The position numbers and the translations under genes are program-made. Below, piece by piece: positions 49,729 through 57,915 of a stretch of DNA of 64,000 bases. The notes beneath the pieces were generated by a model. It searched no databases, was not told the DNA's origin, and worked only from the letters and a program-made list of their open reading frames with translations. Each line of letters starts with the position of its first letter. Position 1 is the first letter of the stretch. Origin of the DNA: Ruminococcus sp. (GTDB taxonomy: Bacteria; Bacillota; Clostridia; Oscillospirales; Ruminococcaceae); contig JAAVHJ010000023.1 of NCBI GenBank assembly GCA_014799805.1, forward strand, positions 1-64,000, written 5' to 3'.

Positions 49729-50274
49729 ATGACAAATGCATTTACAACAAGAGAACTTGCTTTCACTGGTATTTGTTCCGCATTATTAGCTGTTTGCTCT
49801 TGGATTTCAGTGCCAACACTTGTACCGTTTACATTTCAGACATTCGGCATATTCTGTACACTGGAATTGTTAGGAGGAAAAAAAGGATTTTTTGCAATCT
49901 TGGTTTATTTATTACTAGGTGCAATTGGTATGCCAGTTTTTGCAGAATTTTCCAGTGGTTTGAGTGTAATTTTAGGCACAACAGGCGGTTATTTAATTGG
50001 ATTTTTATTTATGGCAATGATTTATTATTTTTCGGAAAAAATAATATTACATGAAAAACTTTGGTTCAGAATTTTAATATTAATTTCAGGCATTGCTTTC
50101 ATGTATCTATTTGGGTCAGTTTGGTTTATGCTAGTATATACTAGACAAGTAGAAGCGATCAGTTTCGCAAAAGTTCTTAGCATATGTGTCACACCGTTTT
50201 TAATTCCCGATATTGCAAAGCTTGCACTTGCGATAGTATTAACAGGTAGAATAAAAAACTATGTTAAAATTTAA
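49729..50274 (+). CDS. bioY: Biotin transporter BioY
   Basis: A 181-residue membrane protein, the substrate-binding S component of an energy-coupling-factor biotin importer. About six spans; family regions are LVPFTFQTFGIFCTLELLGGKKG, YLLLGAIGMPVFAEFSSGLS and TTGGYLIGFL. The energising EcfA/EcfT proteins are not in the window and are usually shared. A BirA-like operator overlaps its promoter. It overlaps the DUF1284 gene by 14 bases. Confidence 0.95.
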   Translation: MTNAFTTRELAFTGICSALLAVCSWISVPTLVPFTFQTFGIFCTLELLGGKKGFFAILVYLLLGAIGMPVFAEFSSGLSVILGTTGGYLIGFLFMAMIYYFSEKIILHEKLWFRILILISGIAFMYLFGSVWFMLVYTRQVEAISFAKVLSICVTPFLIPDIAKLALAIVLTGRIKNYVKI

Positions 50275-50665
50275 TCTTCGTCCACATCATGGGCTATGTA
50301 TTGCATTTTTTGAGGGCAGGGGCTATGATGATAATTTCACACAGCATATGAAAAAAATGATTTCTATTTTGCAGGAACAAAATCCAAAGATTCAACTTGT
50401 ATCAGAATCAGATATCATTTGCTCGCATTGCCCACATCAAAAAAACAAGCTTTGTGACAGCGATTGTAAAGTACAACGCTATGACAAAGCTGTTTTAAAA
50501 GTTTGTAATTTGCAAGAAAATCAAGTTCTTCACTGGTCTGAATTTTGTGAGATTATTTATAAGAAAATTTTAAGTAGCAAGCCGATTTATGAAATTTGTG
50601 TGAATTGCCAATGGTTAGCTATTTGCCAAAAAAAGAAAATTGAAAATTATAAATTTTTTAAATAA
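50261..50665 (+). CDS. DUF1284 domain protein
   Basis: A 134-residue protein overlapping the bioY end. It begins FNLRPHHGLCIAFFEGRGYD and carries Cys pairs CSHCPH, CDSDC and CVNCQWLAIC, which match the DUF1284 family and suggest an iron-sulfur or metal site. The function is unknown. Being coupled to bioY, it may be linked to biotin metabolism, but this is inference. The last 19 bases overlap the convergent LRR-dockerin gene. Confidence 0.85.
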   Translation: MLKFNLRPHHGLCIAFFEGRGYDDNFTQHMKKMISILQEQNPKIQLVSESDIICSHCPHQKNKLCDSDCKVQRYDKAVLKVCNLQENQVLHWSEFCEIIYKKILSSKPIYEICVNCQWLAICQKKKIENYKFFK

Positions 50666-52164
50666 TATTTTTTTGTCAGCACCAAATCAAATATAGTAAT
50701 CATCTCATCATGATTGAAATCTACGGCTTGCCAGTTGGGCAAATTGCCTGAACCTAGTAACCATTTTTGCAATACAATAATATCTAATATATTAAAATCA
50801 CCGTCTTTGTTGGCATCTCCTGTGCAAATTTCTGTAATTGGCTTTTCAGGAGCTGTTCCAAGAGAAACAAAATTTCTGTGATATGTTTCAGCATAGGCTT
50901 GTGCTGTGGAATTATCATATCCATAGATAGTAGCCGTATCAGAAATTGTGTATTCATTATCATAAATTTCACATTCTGGATTCTCAATTGTGACAGATAT
51001 TAAAGCATCACAACCATAAAAAGCATGAGAGTCAATTGATGTCACACTATCTGAGATTATAACAGATTCTAAAGCAAAACAATAGGAAAAAGCATAATTT
51101 CTAATTTTTTTCACACTGTCTGGAAGTATAATAGATTTTAAAGCATAGCAACTACCAAAAGCACTATCTTCAATTGTTATCATACTATCTGGAATGACAA
51201 CAGATGTTAAACCAGTATAGGAAAAAGCCAATCTTTCAATTGTTGTGACGCTATTTGGAATGACAACCGATTCTAAAGCTGAACAATAAGAAAAAGCATG
51301 ATTTTCAATTATTGTGACACTGGCTGGAATTGTGACAGATGTTAAAGATTCGCAACCATAAAAAGTATTCTCTTTGATTATTGTCACACTATTTGGAATA
51401 ACAATTGCTTCTAAAGCAGAACAATAAGAAAAAGCAAGATTTTCAATTGTTGTGACACTGGCTGGAATTGTGACAGATATTAAAGAAGTACAACCATGAA
51501 AAGCAGAATTTCCGATTGCTGTCACACTATCTGGAATAATAATTTCTTTCTGTTCACATGTTGTTCCATCAATTAAAATTCCATTAATAATTACAAGCGG
51601 ATTTTCATTTCTTTTTATTTCCAACCATGAAGTTCCACTAAAAGCATCCACTCCGATTGTTGTCACACTATCTGGAATGATAATAGATTCTAAAGCATAA
51701 CATCCCAAAAAAGCACTTTCTCCGATTGCTATCACACTATCTGAAATTGTGACAGATGTTAGGGATTCACAATGAAAAAAAGCACTATCCCCAATTGTTA
51801 TTACACTATCTGGAATTGTAACAGATGTTAAAGTGCTACAAGAACTAAAAGCATAATTTCCAATTGTTGTTACACCATCTTCAAGTATAATTTTTTTTAT
51901 ATTTTCATGTAAATGATACCAACAAGATTCTGCATAATCCCAGTTTTTCATTGCACCAGTCCCACTAATTGTTAGCGTTTCTGTAGATTCTTCAAAGTTC
52001 CAAGTTAAATTTTCTCCACATGTCCCCGAAGTAACGACTTCTAAATTTTCTGCGCTTGCAAAAATAAAATGCATTGACGGAATCTGTTCAGCTATCGGCA
52101 AACCATTTACACACAAACATAATAATGCTGTCATACTGGCAAGCAAAGCTTTTAATTTTCTCAT
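50647..52164 (-). CDS. Secreted BspA-type leucine-rich-repeat protein with C-terminal dockerin
   Basis: A 505-residue exported protein. The signal peptide spans about 1-37. A short beta domain follows (TSGTCGENLTWNFEESTETL), the type seen on Clostridial surface proteins, then about 14 LRR repeats of the form VTIPDSVxxIGxxAFxxC (about 90-415). A type I dockerin ends the protein (about 445-505). It has two calcium-binding segments, DANKDGDFNILDIIVLQKWL and DFNHDEMITIFDLVLTKKYY. The dockerin implies docking to a cohesin scaffold, as in cellulosome or amylosome systems. The LRR part may bind a substrate or host surface. Confidence 0.92.
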   Translation of the reverse strand: MRKLKALLASMTALLCLCVNGLPIAEQIPSMHFIFASAENLEVVTSGTCGENLTWNFEESTETLTISGTGAMKNWDYAESCWYHLHENIKKIILEDGVTTIGNYAFSSCSTLTSVTIPDSVITIGDSAFFHCESLTSVTISDSVIAIGESAFLGCYALESIIIPDSVTTIGVDAFSGTSWLEIKRNENPLVIINGILIDGTTCEQKEIIIPDSVTAIGNSAFHGCTSLISVTIPASVTTIENLAFSYCSALEAIVIPNSVTIIKENTFYGCESLTSVTIPASVTIIENHAFSYCSALESVVIPNSVTTIERLAFSYTGLTSVVIPDSMITIEDSAFGSCYALKSIILPDSVKKIRNYAFSYCFALESVIISDSVTSIDSHAFYGCDALISVTIENPECEIYDNEYTISDTATIYGYDNSTAQAYAETYHRNFVSLGTAPEKPITEICTGDANKDGDFNILDIIVLQKWLLGSGNLPNWQAVDFNHDEMITIFDLVLTKKYYLKNL

Positions 52165-52200
52165 GTTTAAAAACCTCCTGTTATATAAATACTCCAGTCT

Positions 52201-52229
52201 ATTATATCATGAAGCAAACAATAAAACAA
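52201..52229 (-). promoter_or_regulatory. Promoter of the LRR-dockerin gene
   Basis: Minus strand TTGTTT, 17-base spacer, TATAAT. Confidence 0.6.
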
Positions 52230-52290
52230 GAGATTTCTTATAGTTTTATACAAAATTCTTTTGTATATGATAAAAAAATTATTTTATCAT

Positions 52291-52320
52291 AAAAAAAAGC
52301 AATCTGTCAAAAGGCTGCTT
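52291..52320 (-). terminator. Terminator of the YdjM-like/HAD operon
   Basis: Minus strand AAGCAGCCT/AGATTGCTT hairpin followed by a run of T. Confidence 0.65.
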
Positions 52321-52332
52321 ATATTTTTCTAA

Positions 52333-52983
52333 TCATGATAAGAGTAAATCCAGTAAGGCAGACGGTTCAGAAATAATCGTTTCAGCTCCGTTTGCTTTTA
52401 AAAATGCTTCGTCACGAAATCCCCATGCAACACTAATACAAGGTAAGCCTGCATTTTTTGCCGTTTGCAAATCTACTTCCGAATCGCCAATATAAATTGC
52501 CTGTTCTGGTGTATCATTTAAAGTCTGTAACACAGCATACACGGCATCTGGAGCAGGTTTTCTTGGTCTGCCTTGTATTTCACCAGTCACAATATCAAAT
52601 AAATTTGGGAAATACTCTTGACAAAGCAATTTTACAGCAGAATCAATTTTATTAGAAATCACAGCCGTTTTGATTCCAGCATTACGTAATTCCTGAATTA
52701 CTTTTATAATATTTTGATAGGGAGCTGTATTATCTTTGCAATGTTTGGAATAATAGGCTCTAAATATTTTATGAATTTGCATAATTTCTTCTTCGGATGT
52801 TCCCACAGGAACAGCACGTTTGATTAATTGCAAAATACCATTGCCGACAAATTGCTTAATTTCTAAAAGACTTCGTTCAGGCAAATGCTTTTCACGCAAT
52901 GCATAATTCATAGCAAAATATAAATCTTCTAGTGTATTTAAAATCGTTCCGTCTAAATCAAAAATCGCAAGTTGATATTTCAT
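52333..52983 (-). CDS. HAD superfamily phosphatase (phosphoglycolate phosphatase-like)
   Basis: A 216-residue hydrolase with motif I FDLDGTI, an alpha-helical cap (about 16-80), motif II VISNK, a Lys in RPRKPAPD and motif IV YIGDSEVDLQTA. This is the Gph/PGP-like subgroup that dephosphorylates small phosphometabolites. The start at ATG 52983 is preferred over the upstream GTG. It is separated from the YdjM-like gene by about 50 bases and has no promoter of its own, so the two are probably co-transcribed. Confidence 0.88.
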   Translation of the reverse strand: MKYQLAIFDLDGTILNTLEDLYFAMNYALREKHLPERSLLEIKQFVGNGILQLIKRAVPVGTSEEEIMQIHKIFRAYYSKHCKDNTAPYQNIIKVIQELRNAGIKTAVISNKIDSAVKLLCQEYFPNLFDIVTGEIQGRPRKPAPDAVYAVLQTLNDTPEQAIYIGDSEVDLQTAKNAGLPCISVAWGFRDEAFLKANGAETIISEPSALLDLLLS

Positions 52984-53034
52984 GATTAATTTCACTTCTT
53001 TCTTATTTTTTAGTTAAATTAAATTAAATTTAAA

Positions 53035-53649
53035 TTATTTTCTAACTGTCTGTATGAAACATAAAATAATTTGTGTAACAGACAATGCAGAACCAACCCA
53101 AAATAAAATATAATTTGCCATGCCATTGGCAGGACATAATCTAAAACTAAAGCCTTTTTTATAAGGATATAATAATTTTAATTTCCGCATGTTGAGACTA
53201 TCTAATAGCAAATGCGATAAAAATCCAATTGTGAAATAACTCACAAACGGCGAATAAATGAAAAAAATAGCAATATCTAATAATAACAATGCCAGAAATG
53301 AATGCATAAAAGACCTGTGAGGCTGTTTTTTGCCAAAGGCACAGATTGCAATAAAACCCAATATACCAATAATAATTTTAAATATATTAGCATTACTCCA
53401 AATTTTTTCAGTAAATCCAGAAAGCAAATCTATCACAGCAATAATAGTTAATATAATCACTGTAAATAAAATTATAAAATTCATTTGATGTATTTTTTTA
53501 CTAGCAATGGAACTGCCAACATCAATATCACTGATTAAAGCACCCACTGCACCAACAGAAACGGCTGTCAGAATCCCTAACAGAGAATCTGGACGGGTAA
53601 TTGCTAATGTTGTGGCAATGCCAATTGACATGTGTGTTTTTCCTAACAA
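53035..53649 (-). CDS. YdjM-like membrane-bound metal-dependent hydrolase
   Basis: A 204-residue membrane protein starting with TTG 53649, seven bases after AAAGGAGA; the longer track ORF crosses the promoter. It shows the YdjM pattern: GKTHMSIGIATTLAI, GALISDIDVGSS, HRSFMHSF and GFLSHLLLDSLNMRKLKLLYP, with His and Asp residues that likely bind metal. There are about four spans. The activity of this family is not established. It leads the operon with the HAD phosphatase. Confidence 0.88.
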   Translation of the reverse strand: MLGKTHMSIGIATTLAITRPDSLLGILTAVSVGAVGALISDIDVGSSIASKKIHQMNFIILFTVIILTIIAVIDLLSGFTEKIWSNANIFKIIIGILGFIAICAFGKKQPHRSFMHSFLALLLLDIAIFFIYSPFVSYFTIGFLSHLLLDSLNMRKLKLLYPYKKGFSFRLCPANGMANYILFWVGSALSVTQIILCFIQTVRK

Positions 53650-53688
53650 AATAAAATCTCCTTTATTTTTACTAGTTTCTTGTTTTTT

Positions 53689-53717
53689 ATTATAACATAA
53701 TTTAGTGAATTTGTCAA
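53689..53717 (-). promoter_or_regulatory. Promoter of the YdjM-like/HAD operon
   Basis: Minus strand TTGACA, 17-base spacer, TATAAT. Confidence 0.82.
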
Positions 53718-53760
53718 GCTGTAAGTAAAGCAAAATAAAACAACCCATTTTGTTTTTGTG

Positions 53761-53789
53761 TTGACAAACTGAAAATAATATGCTATAAT
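53761..53789 (+). promoter_or_regulatory. Promoter of the HD hydrolase operon
   Basis: TTGACA, 17-base spacer ending ATATGC, TATAAT. Confidence 0.85.
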
Positions 53790-53830
53790 ATAATCATATG
53801 AAAAGTCAATAAGAAAGGAGTTAAATTTTC

Positions 53831-54328
53831 ATGCCAGAAAAAATATTTACATTGACATGTCGTTCAACAAGACAGGAATTACTCAACGCAATTGATACAG
53901 TTGCCAAGCCTTTGGAACAAACAGGCAGAATGGAACAGACGAAAAATTTTTGTCAGCATGGGGATTGTTCCGTATTTGAACACTGTGCAAATGTGGCTTA
54001 TGTTAGTTGTGCATTATTTATGAAATTGCATATTAATGCAAATTGGGATGAATTAATTCGTGGTGCATTGTTACATGATTATTTTCTTTATGACTGGCAT
54101 AAAAAAGAAGATTGTCATCCAGCCCATGCAGTATACCATCCGACATTGGCATTAAAAAATGCAAGACTTGATTATGAATTAAGTGAAAAAGAAGAAGATA
54201 TTATTTTACATCATATGTTCCCATTAACGATTCTGCCACCAAAAAGCCGTGAAGCATGGATGGTATGTTTAGCAGATAAAATCTGTGCTGTGATGGAAAC
54301 ATTTGGAAAGGTGTTGGTGAGACAATGA
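53831..54328 (+). CDS. HD domain phosphohydrolase
   Basis: A 165-residue HD-superfamily metal-dependent phosphohydrolase with EHCANVAYVSC (first His), ALLHDYFLYDWHK (HD motif), HHMFPLTILP, and ADKICAVMETF with the distal Asp. The ribosome binding site is AGAAAGGAG. It overlaps the next gene by four bases; HD-type genes paired with this CmpB-like family are common in Clostridia. The substrate is unknown. Confidence 0.88.
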   Translation: MPEKIFTLTCRSTRQELLNAIDTVAKPLEQTGRMEQTKNFCQHGDCSVFEHCANVAYVSCALFMKLHINANWDELIRGALLHDYFLYDWHKKEDCHPAHAVYHPTLALKNARLDYELSEKEEDIILHHMFPLTILPPKSREAWMVCLADKICAVMETFGKVLVRQ

Positions 54329-55050
54329 CACTGGAATATTTATTTTTAAGCTTTATGTTATATAGCTTCGGCGGTTGGCTATGGGAAACGACAGTCTGTT
54401 CCCTATGGGAAAGCGGGCATTTTCTGAACAGAGGTTCTTTATTAGGACCTTATTGTCCAGTCTATGGTGGAGGAGCTGTAGCTGGTATTTTAGTAGGCAT
54501 GTATATTCAACAGCCAACAAAATTGTTTTTCTATTCTGCAATGCTATGTATTCTAGCAGAATATTTATGTGGTTCGATACTAGAAAATATTTTCAGTATG
54601 AAACTATGGGATTATTCGGGTATGGCATTTCAAATTAAAGGCAGAGTCTGTCTGTTAGGATTTTTATTTTTTGGAACAGCCTGCTTGATAATTAATAAAT
54701 TTATAGAACCCTCTGTTTTAGATTGGTTTGATAGTGTGAGACCTGCACTGCTACATCAGATTGCAATTGCACTTGCAGTAATATTAGCTTTAGATACGAT
54801 ACTTTCAGCAATGGCATTTCGTAGAGTAAGTAAGCGTTTATATAGATTTTATACACGCTGGCATGCTTGTTTAAATAGAGAATTCAGAAGTTTATCTTAT
54901 GCAATGCAAAGAAAATGCCCTGAATGGTTACTAGATGATTTGTCTGGCATGCAAGAATTAATTTTAGATAAAAATCGTAATTTATGTCAAAAACAAGAAA
55001 AATACAAAGAAACTATGTTAGAAAATTTACAGCGTTTCAAGAAATTTTAA
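54325..55050 (+). CDS. CmpB-like putative ABC transporter membrane protein
   Basis: A 241-residue protein with about five spans and the family signature YSFGGWLWETTVCSLWESGH and FLNRGSLLGPYCPVYG near the N-terminus. The C-terminal 65 residues are a basic, helical cytoplasmic tail. The family is annotated as a type IV putative ABC transporter membrane protein (CmpB), but no ATPase is linked to it here. A transport role is uncertain. It is coupled to the HD hydrolase and followed by a terminator. Confidence 0.85.
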   Translation: MTLEYLFLSFMLYSFGGWLWETTVCSLWESGHFLNRGSLLGPYCPVYGGGAVAGILVGMYIQQPTKLFFYSAMLCILAEYLCGSILENIFSMKLWDYSGMAFQIKGRVCLLGFLFFGTACLIINKFIEPSVLDWFDSVRPALLHQIAIALAVILALDTILSAMAFRRVSKRLYRFYTRWHACLNREFRSLSYAMQRKCPEWLLDDLSGMQELILDKNRNLCQKQEKYKETMLENLQRFKKF

Positions 55051-55061
55051 AAAAATAAAAA

Positions 55062-55097
55062 AATTCGTTTTGGTTTAATAGCCAGACGAATTTTTTT
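55062..55097 (+). terminator. Terminator after the HD/CmpB-like operon
   Basis: AATTCGT...ACGAATT stem with inner TGG/CCA pairs, followed by TTTTTT. Confidence 0.8.
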
Positions 55098-55148
55098 ATT
55101 AATTAAAAATTAATAAATGAAAATCTTGTGAAATTTGCTAAAATTCGC

Positions 55149-55177
55149 TTGATTTTTTTGTTTAATTATGCTATGAT
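55149..55177 (+). promoter_or_regulatory. Promoter of the alarmone synthetase gene
   Basis: TTGATT, 17-base spacer ending TTATGC, TATGAT. Confidence 0.65.
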
Positions 55178-55245
55178 TATATAACAAGCAAAATTATTTT
55201 ATTATTATTTTAGTTTATTATTTATTAAAGAAAGGCGTGTTACTC

Positions 55246-55917
55246 ATGGAAGAAAAATTTTCTTTAAATACAATTACGCAGATTAATCAAGCACAGCAAA
55301 AAGAAATTTTTTCTATATTGCAGGAATTCATAGAATTAGAGCATCTCTATGAATCCGCTTCAGAAATCGTCAAAACACAATTGCATATTTATGATTCAGA
55401 ATTTGGTGTGAAATTTCAAAGAAACCCGATTCATAGCATTGAAAGCCGTATCAAATCCCCACAAAGTATTATCGGAAAATTACAAAAAAAAGGACTTGCC
55501 TTGTCGGCAAAATCTGCACAGGAAAATTTAATGGATATTGCTGGTATTCGTGTCGTATGTTATTATATTGATGATATTTATGCCATTGTAGAATTATTAA
55601 ATATGCAAAGAGAATATAAAATTATAAAAATAAAAGATTATATTAAAAATCCAAAACCTAGTGGCTATAGAAGCTTGCATGTGATTTTAATGATTCCAGT
55701 GTATTTGGCAACACAAAAAAAAGAAGTGCCTGTAGAAATTCAGATCCGAACAATTGCAATGGATTTTTGGGCAAGTTTAGAACACCAGTTGCATTATAAA
55801 ACAAATTCTGTTGTTTCAGAATCTCTCAAAAAAGAATTACAAAACTGTGCAGAAGTCATTGCAGATACAGATTTGAGAATGCAGGATATTTACCAGCAAA
55901 TTTATAATTTGGATTAA
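55246..55917 (+). CDS. relQ: Small alarmone synthetase (RelQ/YjbM-like GTP pyrophosphokinase)
   Basis: A 223-residue RelA/SpoT-type synthetase without hydrolase or regulatory domains. Conserved segments are SIESRIKSPQSIIGKL, NLMDIAGIRVVCYY, PKPSGYRSLHVIL, and VEIQIRTIAMDFWASLEHQL with the catalytic Glu in ExQIRT. It should make ppGpp from ATP and GDP or GTP. The start at ATG 55246 is preferred; the track GTG sits right at the ribosome binding site. It is monocistronic. Confidence 0.93.
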   Translation: MEEKFSLNTITQINQAQQKEIFSILQEFIELEHLYESASEIVKTQLHIYDSEFGVKFQRNPIHSIESRIKSPQSIIGKLQKKGLALSAKSAQENLMDIAGIRVVCYYIDDIYAIVELLNMQREYKIIKIKDYIKNPKPSGYRSLHVILMIPVYLATQKKEVPVEIQIRTIAMDFWASLEHQLHYKTNSVVSESLKKELQNCAEVIADTDLRMQDIYQQIYNLD

Positions 55918-55923
55918 TTATAC

Positions 55924-55952
55924 TTGACAAATGGAAAATAAAATGCTATACT
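55924..55952 (+). promoter_or_regulatory. Promoter of glyA
   Basis: TTGACA, 17-base spacer ending AATGC, TATACT, about 55 bases before the ribosome binding site. Confidence 0.82.
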
Positions 55953-56013
55953 AAAAACAGAAATCAATTAAGATTTTAAAAAATAATGATATTTTAGAAA
56001 AGGAGTTTTTCCC

Positions 56014-57270
56014 ATGTACAAAGATTTAATGGATACGATTGGATATGTAGAATCTGTTGACCCTGAAGTTGGTTCTGCTATGCAACAGGAACTAGCCCGC
56101 CAAAGAAGAAATTTAGAGCTGATTGCAAGCGAAAATATTGTCTCTCCAGCAGTTATGTGTGCAATGGGCAGTGTTTTGACAAATAAATATGCCGAAGGCT
56201 ACCCAGCAAAGCGTTATTATGGTGGTTGCCAATGTGTTGATATTGTAGAACAAATTGCAATTGACAGAGCCTGTCAGTTATTTGGTGCAAAATTTGCCAA
56301 TGTGCAGGCACACTCTGGTGCACAGGCAAATACTGCTGTTTATGTTGCTGTTTTAAAACCTGGTGATACTGTCTTAGGCATGAGCCTTGCAGATGGTGGA
56401 CATTTAACACATGGTTCACCTGCGAATATTTCAGGTAAATATTTTAATTTTGTTTCTTATGGATTAAACGATGAAACAGAAGTCATTAATTATGATGATG
56501 TGCAGAAATTAGCAGAAGAAACACAGCCAAAATTAATTGTTGCGGGTGCGTCTGCTTATCCAAGAGCAATTGATTTTAAACGCTTATCTGAAATTGCAAA
56601 ATCTGTCAATGCTTTACTCATGGTAGACATGGCACATATTGCAGGTTTGGTTGCAGCAGGCGTACATGAATCCCCTGTGCCATATGCTGATATTGTGACT
56701 ACAACAACACATAAAACATTAAGAGGACCTCGTGGCGGTTTGATTTTAACAAATGATGAAACGCTTGCAAAGAAAATTAATTCTGCTATTTTCCCTGGAA
56801 CACAAGGCGGACCTTTAATGCATGTTATCGCAGGAAAAGCTGTTTGCTTTGGTGAGGCGTTGAAACCTGAATTTAAAGAATATCAGAAAAAAATTGTTGA
56901 AAATGCAAAAGCCCTTGCAGACGGTCTTTTAAAACGTGGATTTAATTTAGTTTCTGGTGGTACAGATAATCATTTAATGCTAGTTGACCTGCGTCCATTT
57001 GGTATTACTGGCAAAGAATTAGAACATAGACTAGACGAAGTATATATTACAGTGAATAAAAATGCAATTCATAATGACCCTGAAAAACCTTTTGTCACAA
57101 GTGGTATCAGAATTGGCACACCTGCTGTTACAACAAGAGGATTAGGCGTAGAAGAAATGGAAAAAATTGCAGAATATATTTATCTTTGTGCAACGGATTT
57201 TGGAAATAAAGCTGATGAAATTCGTGCAGGTGTAAATGAAATTTGCCAGAAGTTCCCATTATATGAATAA
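56014..57270 (+). CDS. glyA: Serine hydroxymethyltransferase
   Basis: A PLP enzyme converting serine and tetrahydrofolate to glycine and methylene-tetrahydrofolate. The 418-residue protein has the N-terminal [24 protein letters not shown] and the [11 protein letters not shown] region. The PLP lysine lies in [32 protein letters not shown]-type sequence ([15 protein letters not shown]) lies near the end. The ribosome binding site is AAAAGGAG. It overlaps the next GNAT gene by eight bases. Confidence 0.98.
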   Translation: MYKDLMDTIGYVESVDPEVGSAMQQELARQRRNLELIASENIVSPAVMCAMGSVLTNKYAEGYPAKRYYGGCQCVDIVEQIAIDRACQLFGAKFANVQAHSGAQANTAVYVAVLKPGDTVLGMSLADGGHLTHGSPANISGKYFNFVSYGLNDETEVINYDDVQKLAEETQPKLIVAGASAYPRAIDFKRLSEIAKSVNALLMVDMAHIAGLVAAGVHESPVPYADIVTTTTHKTLRGPRGGLILTNDETLAKKINSAIFPGTQGGPLMHVIAGKAVCFGEALKPEFKEYQKKIVENAKALADGLLKRGFNLVSGGTDNHLMLVDLRPFGITGKELEHRLDEVYITVNKNAIHNDPEKPFVTSGIRIGTPAVTTRGLGVEEMEKIAEYIYLCATDFGNKADEIRAGVNEICQKFPLYE

Positions 57271-57799
57271 TATTGCAATTAGAAGTCCTAGATTGCTTGT
57301 CCGCCGTTTCACATCGGCGGACGGTAACGATTTTGCTGAAATTTTAACAGATTCCGAAACTGTTTTTTATGAACCTTATGAAGTTTTTACACAAGAACAG
57401 GCAATTGCAGAAGCTGAAAAATTTTCCCATGATGAACGATTTTTCGCTGTTGAACATCAGGAAACTGGCAAAATGATAGGAAAATTATATTTTAGCAATG
57501 AAAGTTTTTCAAATACATATGAAATTGGCTATACATTTAATCGTCAGTACTGGAATCAAGGCTATGCAAGTGAAGCAGTGAGAGCTTTTCTGCAATATGC
57601 TTTTACCGAAATGCAAGTTACACGCATTTGTGCAATCGCAAATGTGAAAAATCAACGCTCTTGTCATCTTTTGGAAAAACTAGGATTTCAAAAAGAAGGC
57701 GTATTTCTTGAAAATGCCTATCAGCTCCCTTCCAATGAAAACAATATTTTTTGTTATTATTCTATGCTGAAAAATTGCTTGTCTGTTGGTTTTGGCTGA
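57263..57799 (+). CDS. GNAT family N-acetyltransferase (RimJ/RimL-like)
   Basis: A 178-residue acetyltransferase whose ATG lies in the last codons of glyA, so it is translationally coupled. [20 protein letters not shown] at the N-terminus, [20 protein letters not shown] (acetyl-CoA loop) and [19 protein letters not shown] are typical of the RimJ/RimL-like branch. The target is unknown, and the link to glyA is probably only expression. Confidence 0.88.
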   Translation: MNNIAIRSPRLLVRRFTSADGNDFAEILTDSETVFYEPYEVFTQEQAIAEAEKFSHDERFFAVEHQETGKMIGKLYFSNESFSNTYEIGYTFNRQYWNQGYASEAVRAFLQYAFTEMQVTRICAIANVKNQRSCHLLEKLGFQKEGVFLENAYQLPSNENNIFCYYSMLKNCLSVGFG

Positions 57800-57877
57800 C
57801 ATGATAGCAAATCATATAATTTCCACAATATTTTTTTATTTTTTATGATAAAAAGTTATAAATATTTATTTATGAAA

Positions 57878-57907
57878 AGAGGACAGTATTTTTTTACACT
57901 GTCCTCT
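57878..57907. terminator. Terminator between the GNAT gene and clpB
   Basis: AGAGGACAGT/ACTGTCCTCT perfect ten-base stem; on the minus strand it is followed by TTTTC. It serves the convergent ends. Confidence 0.75.
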
Positions 57908-57915
57908 TATTTCGT

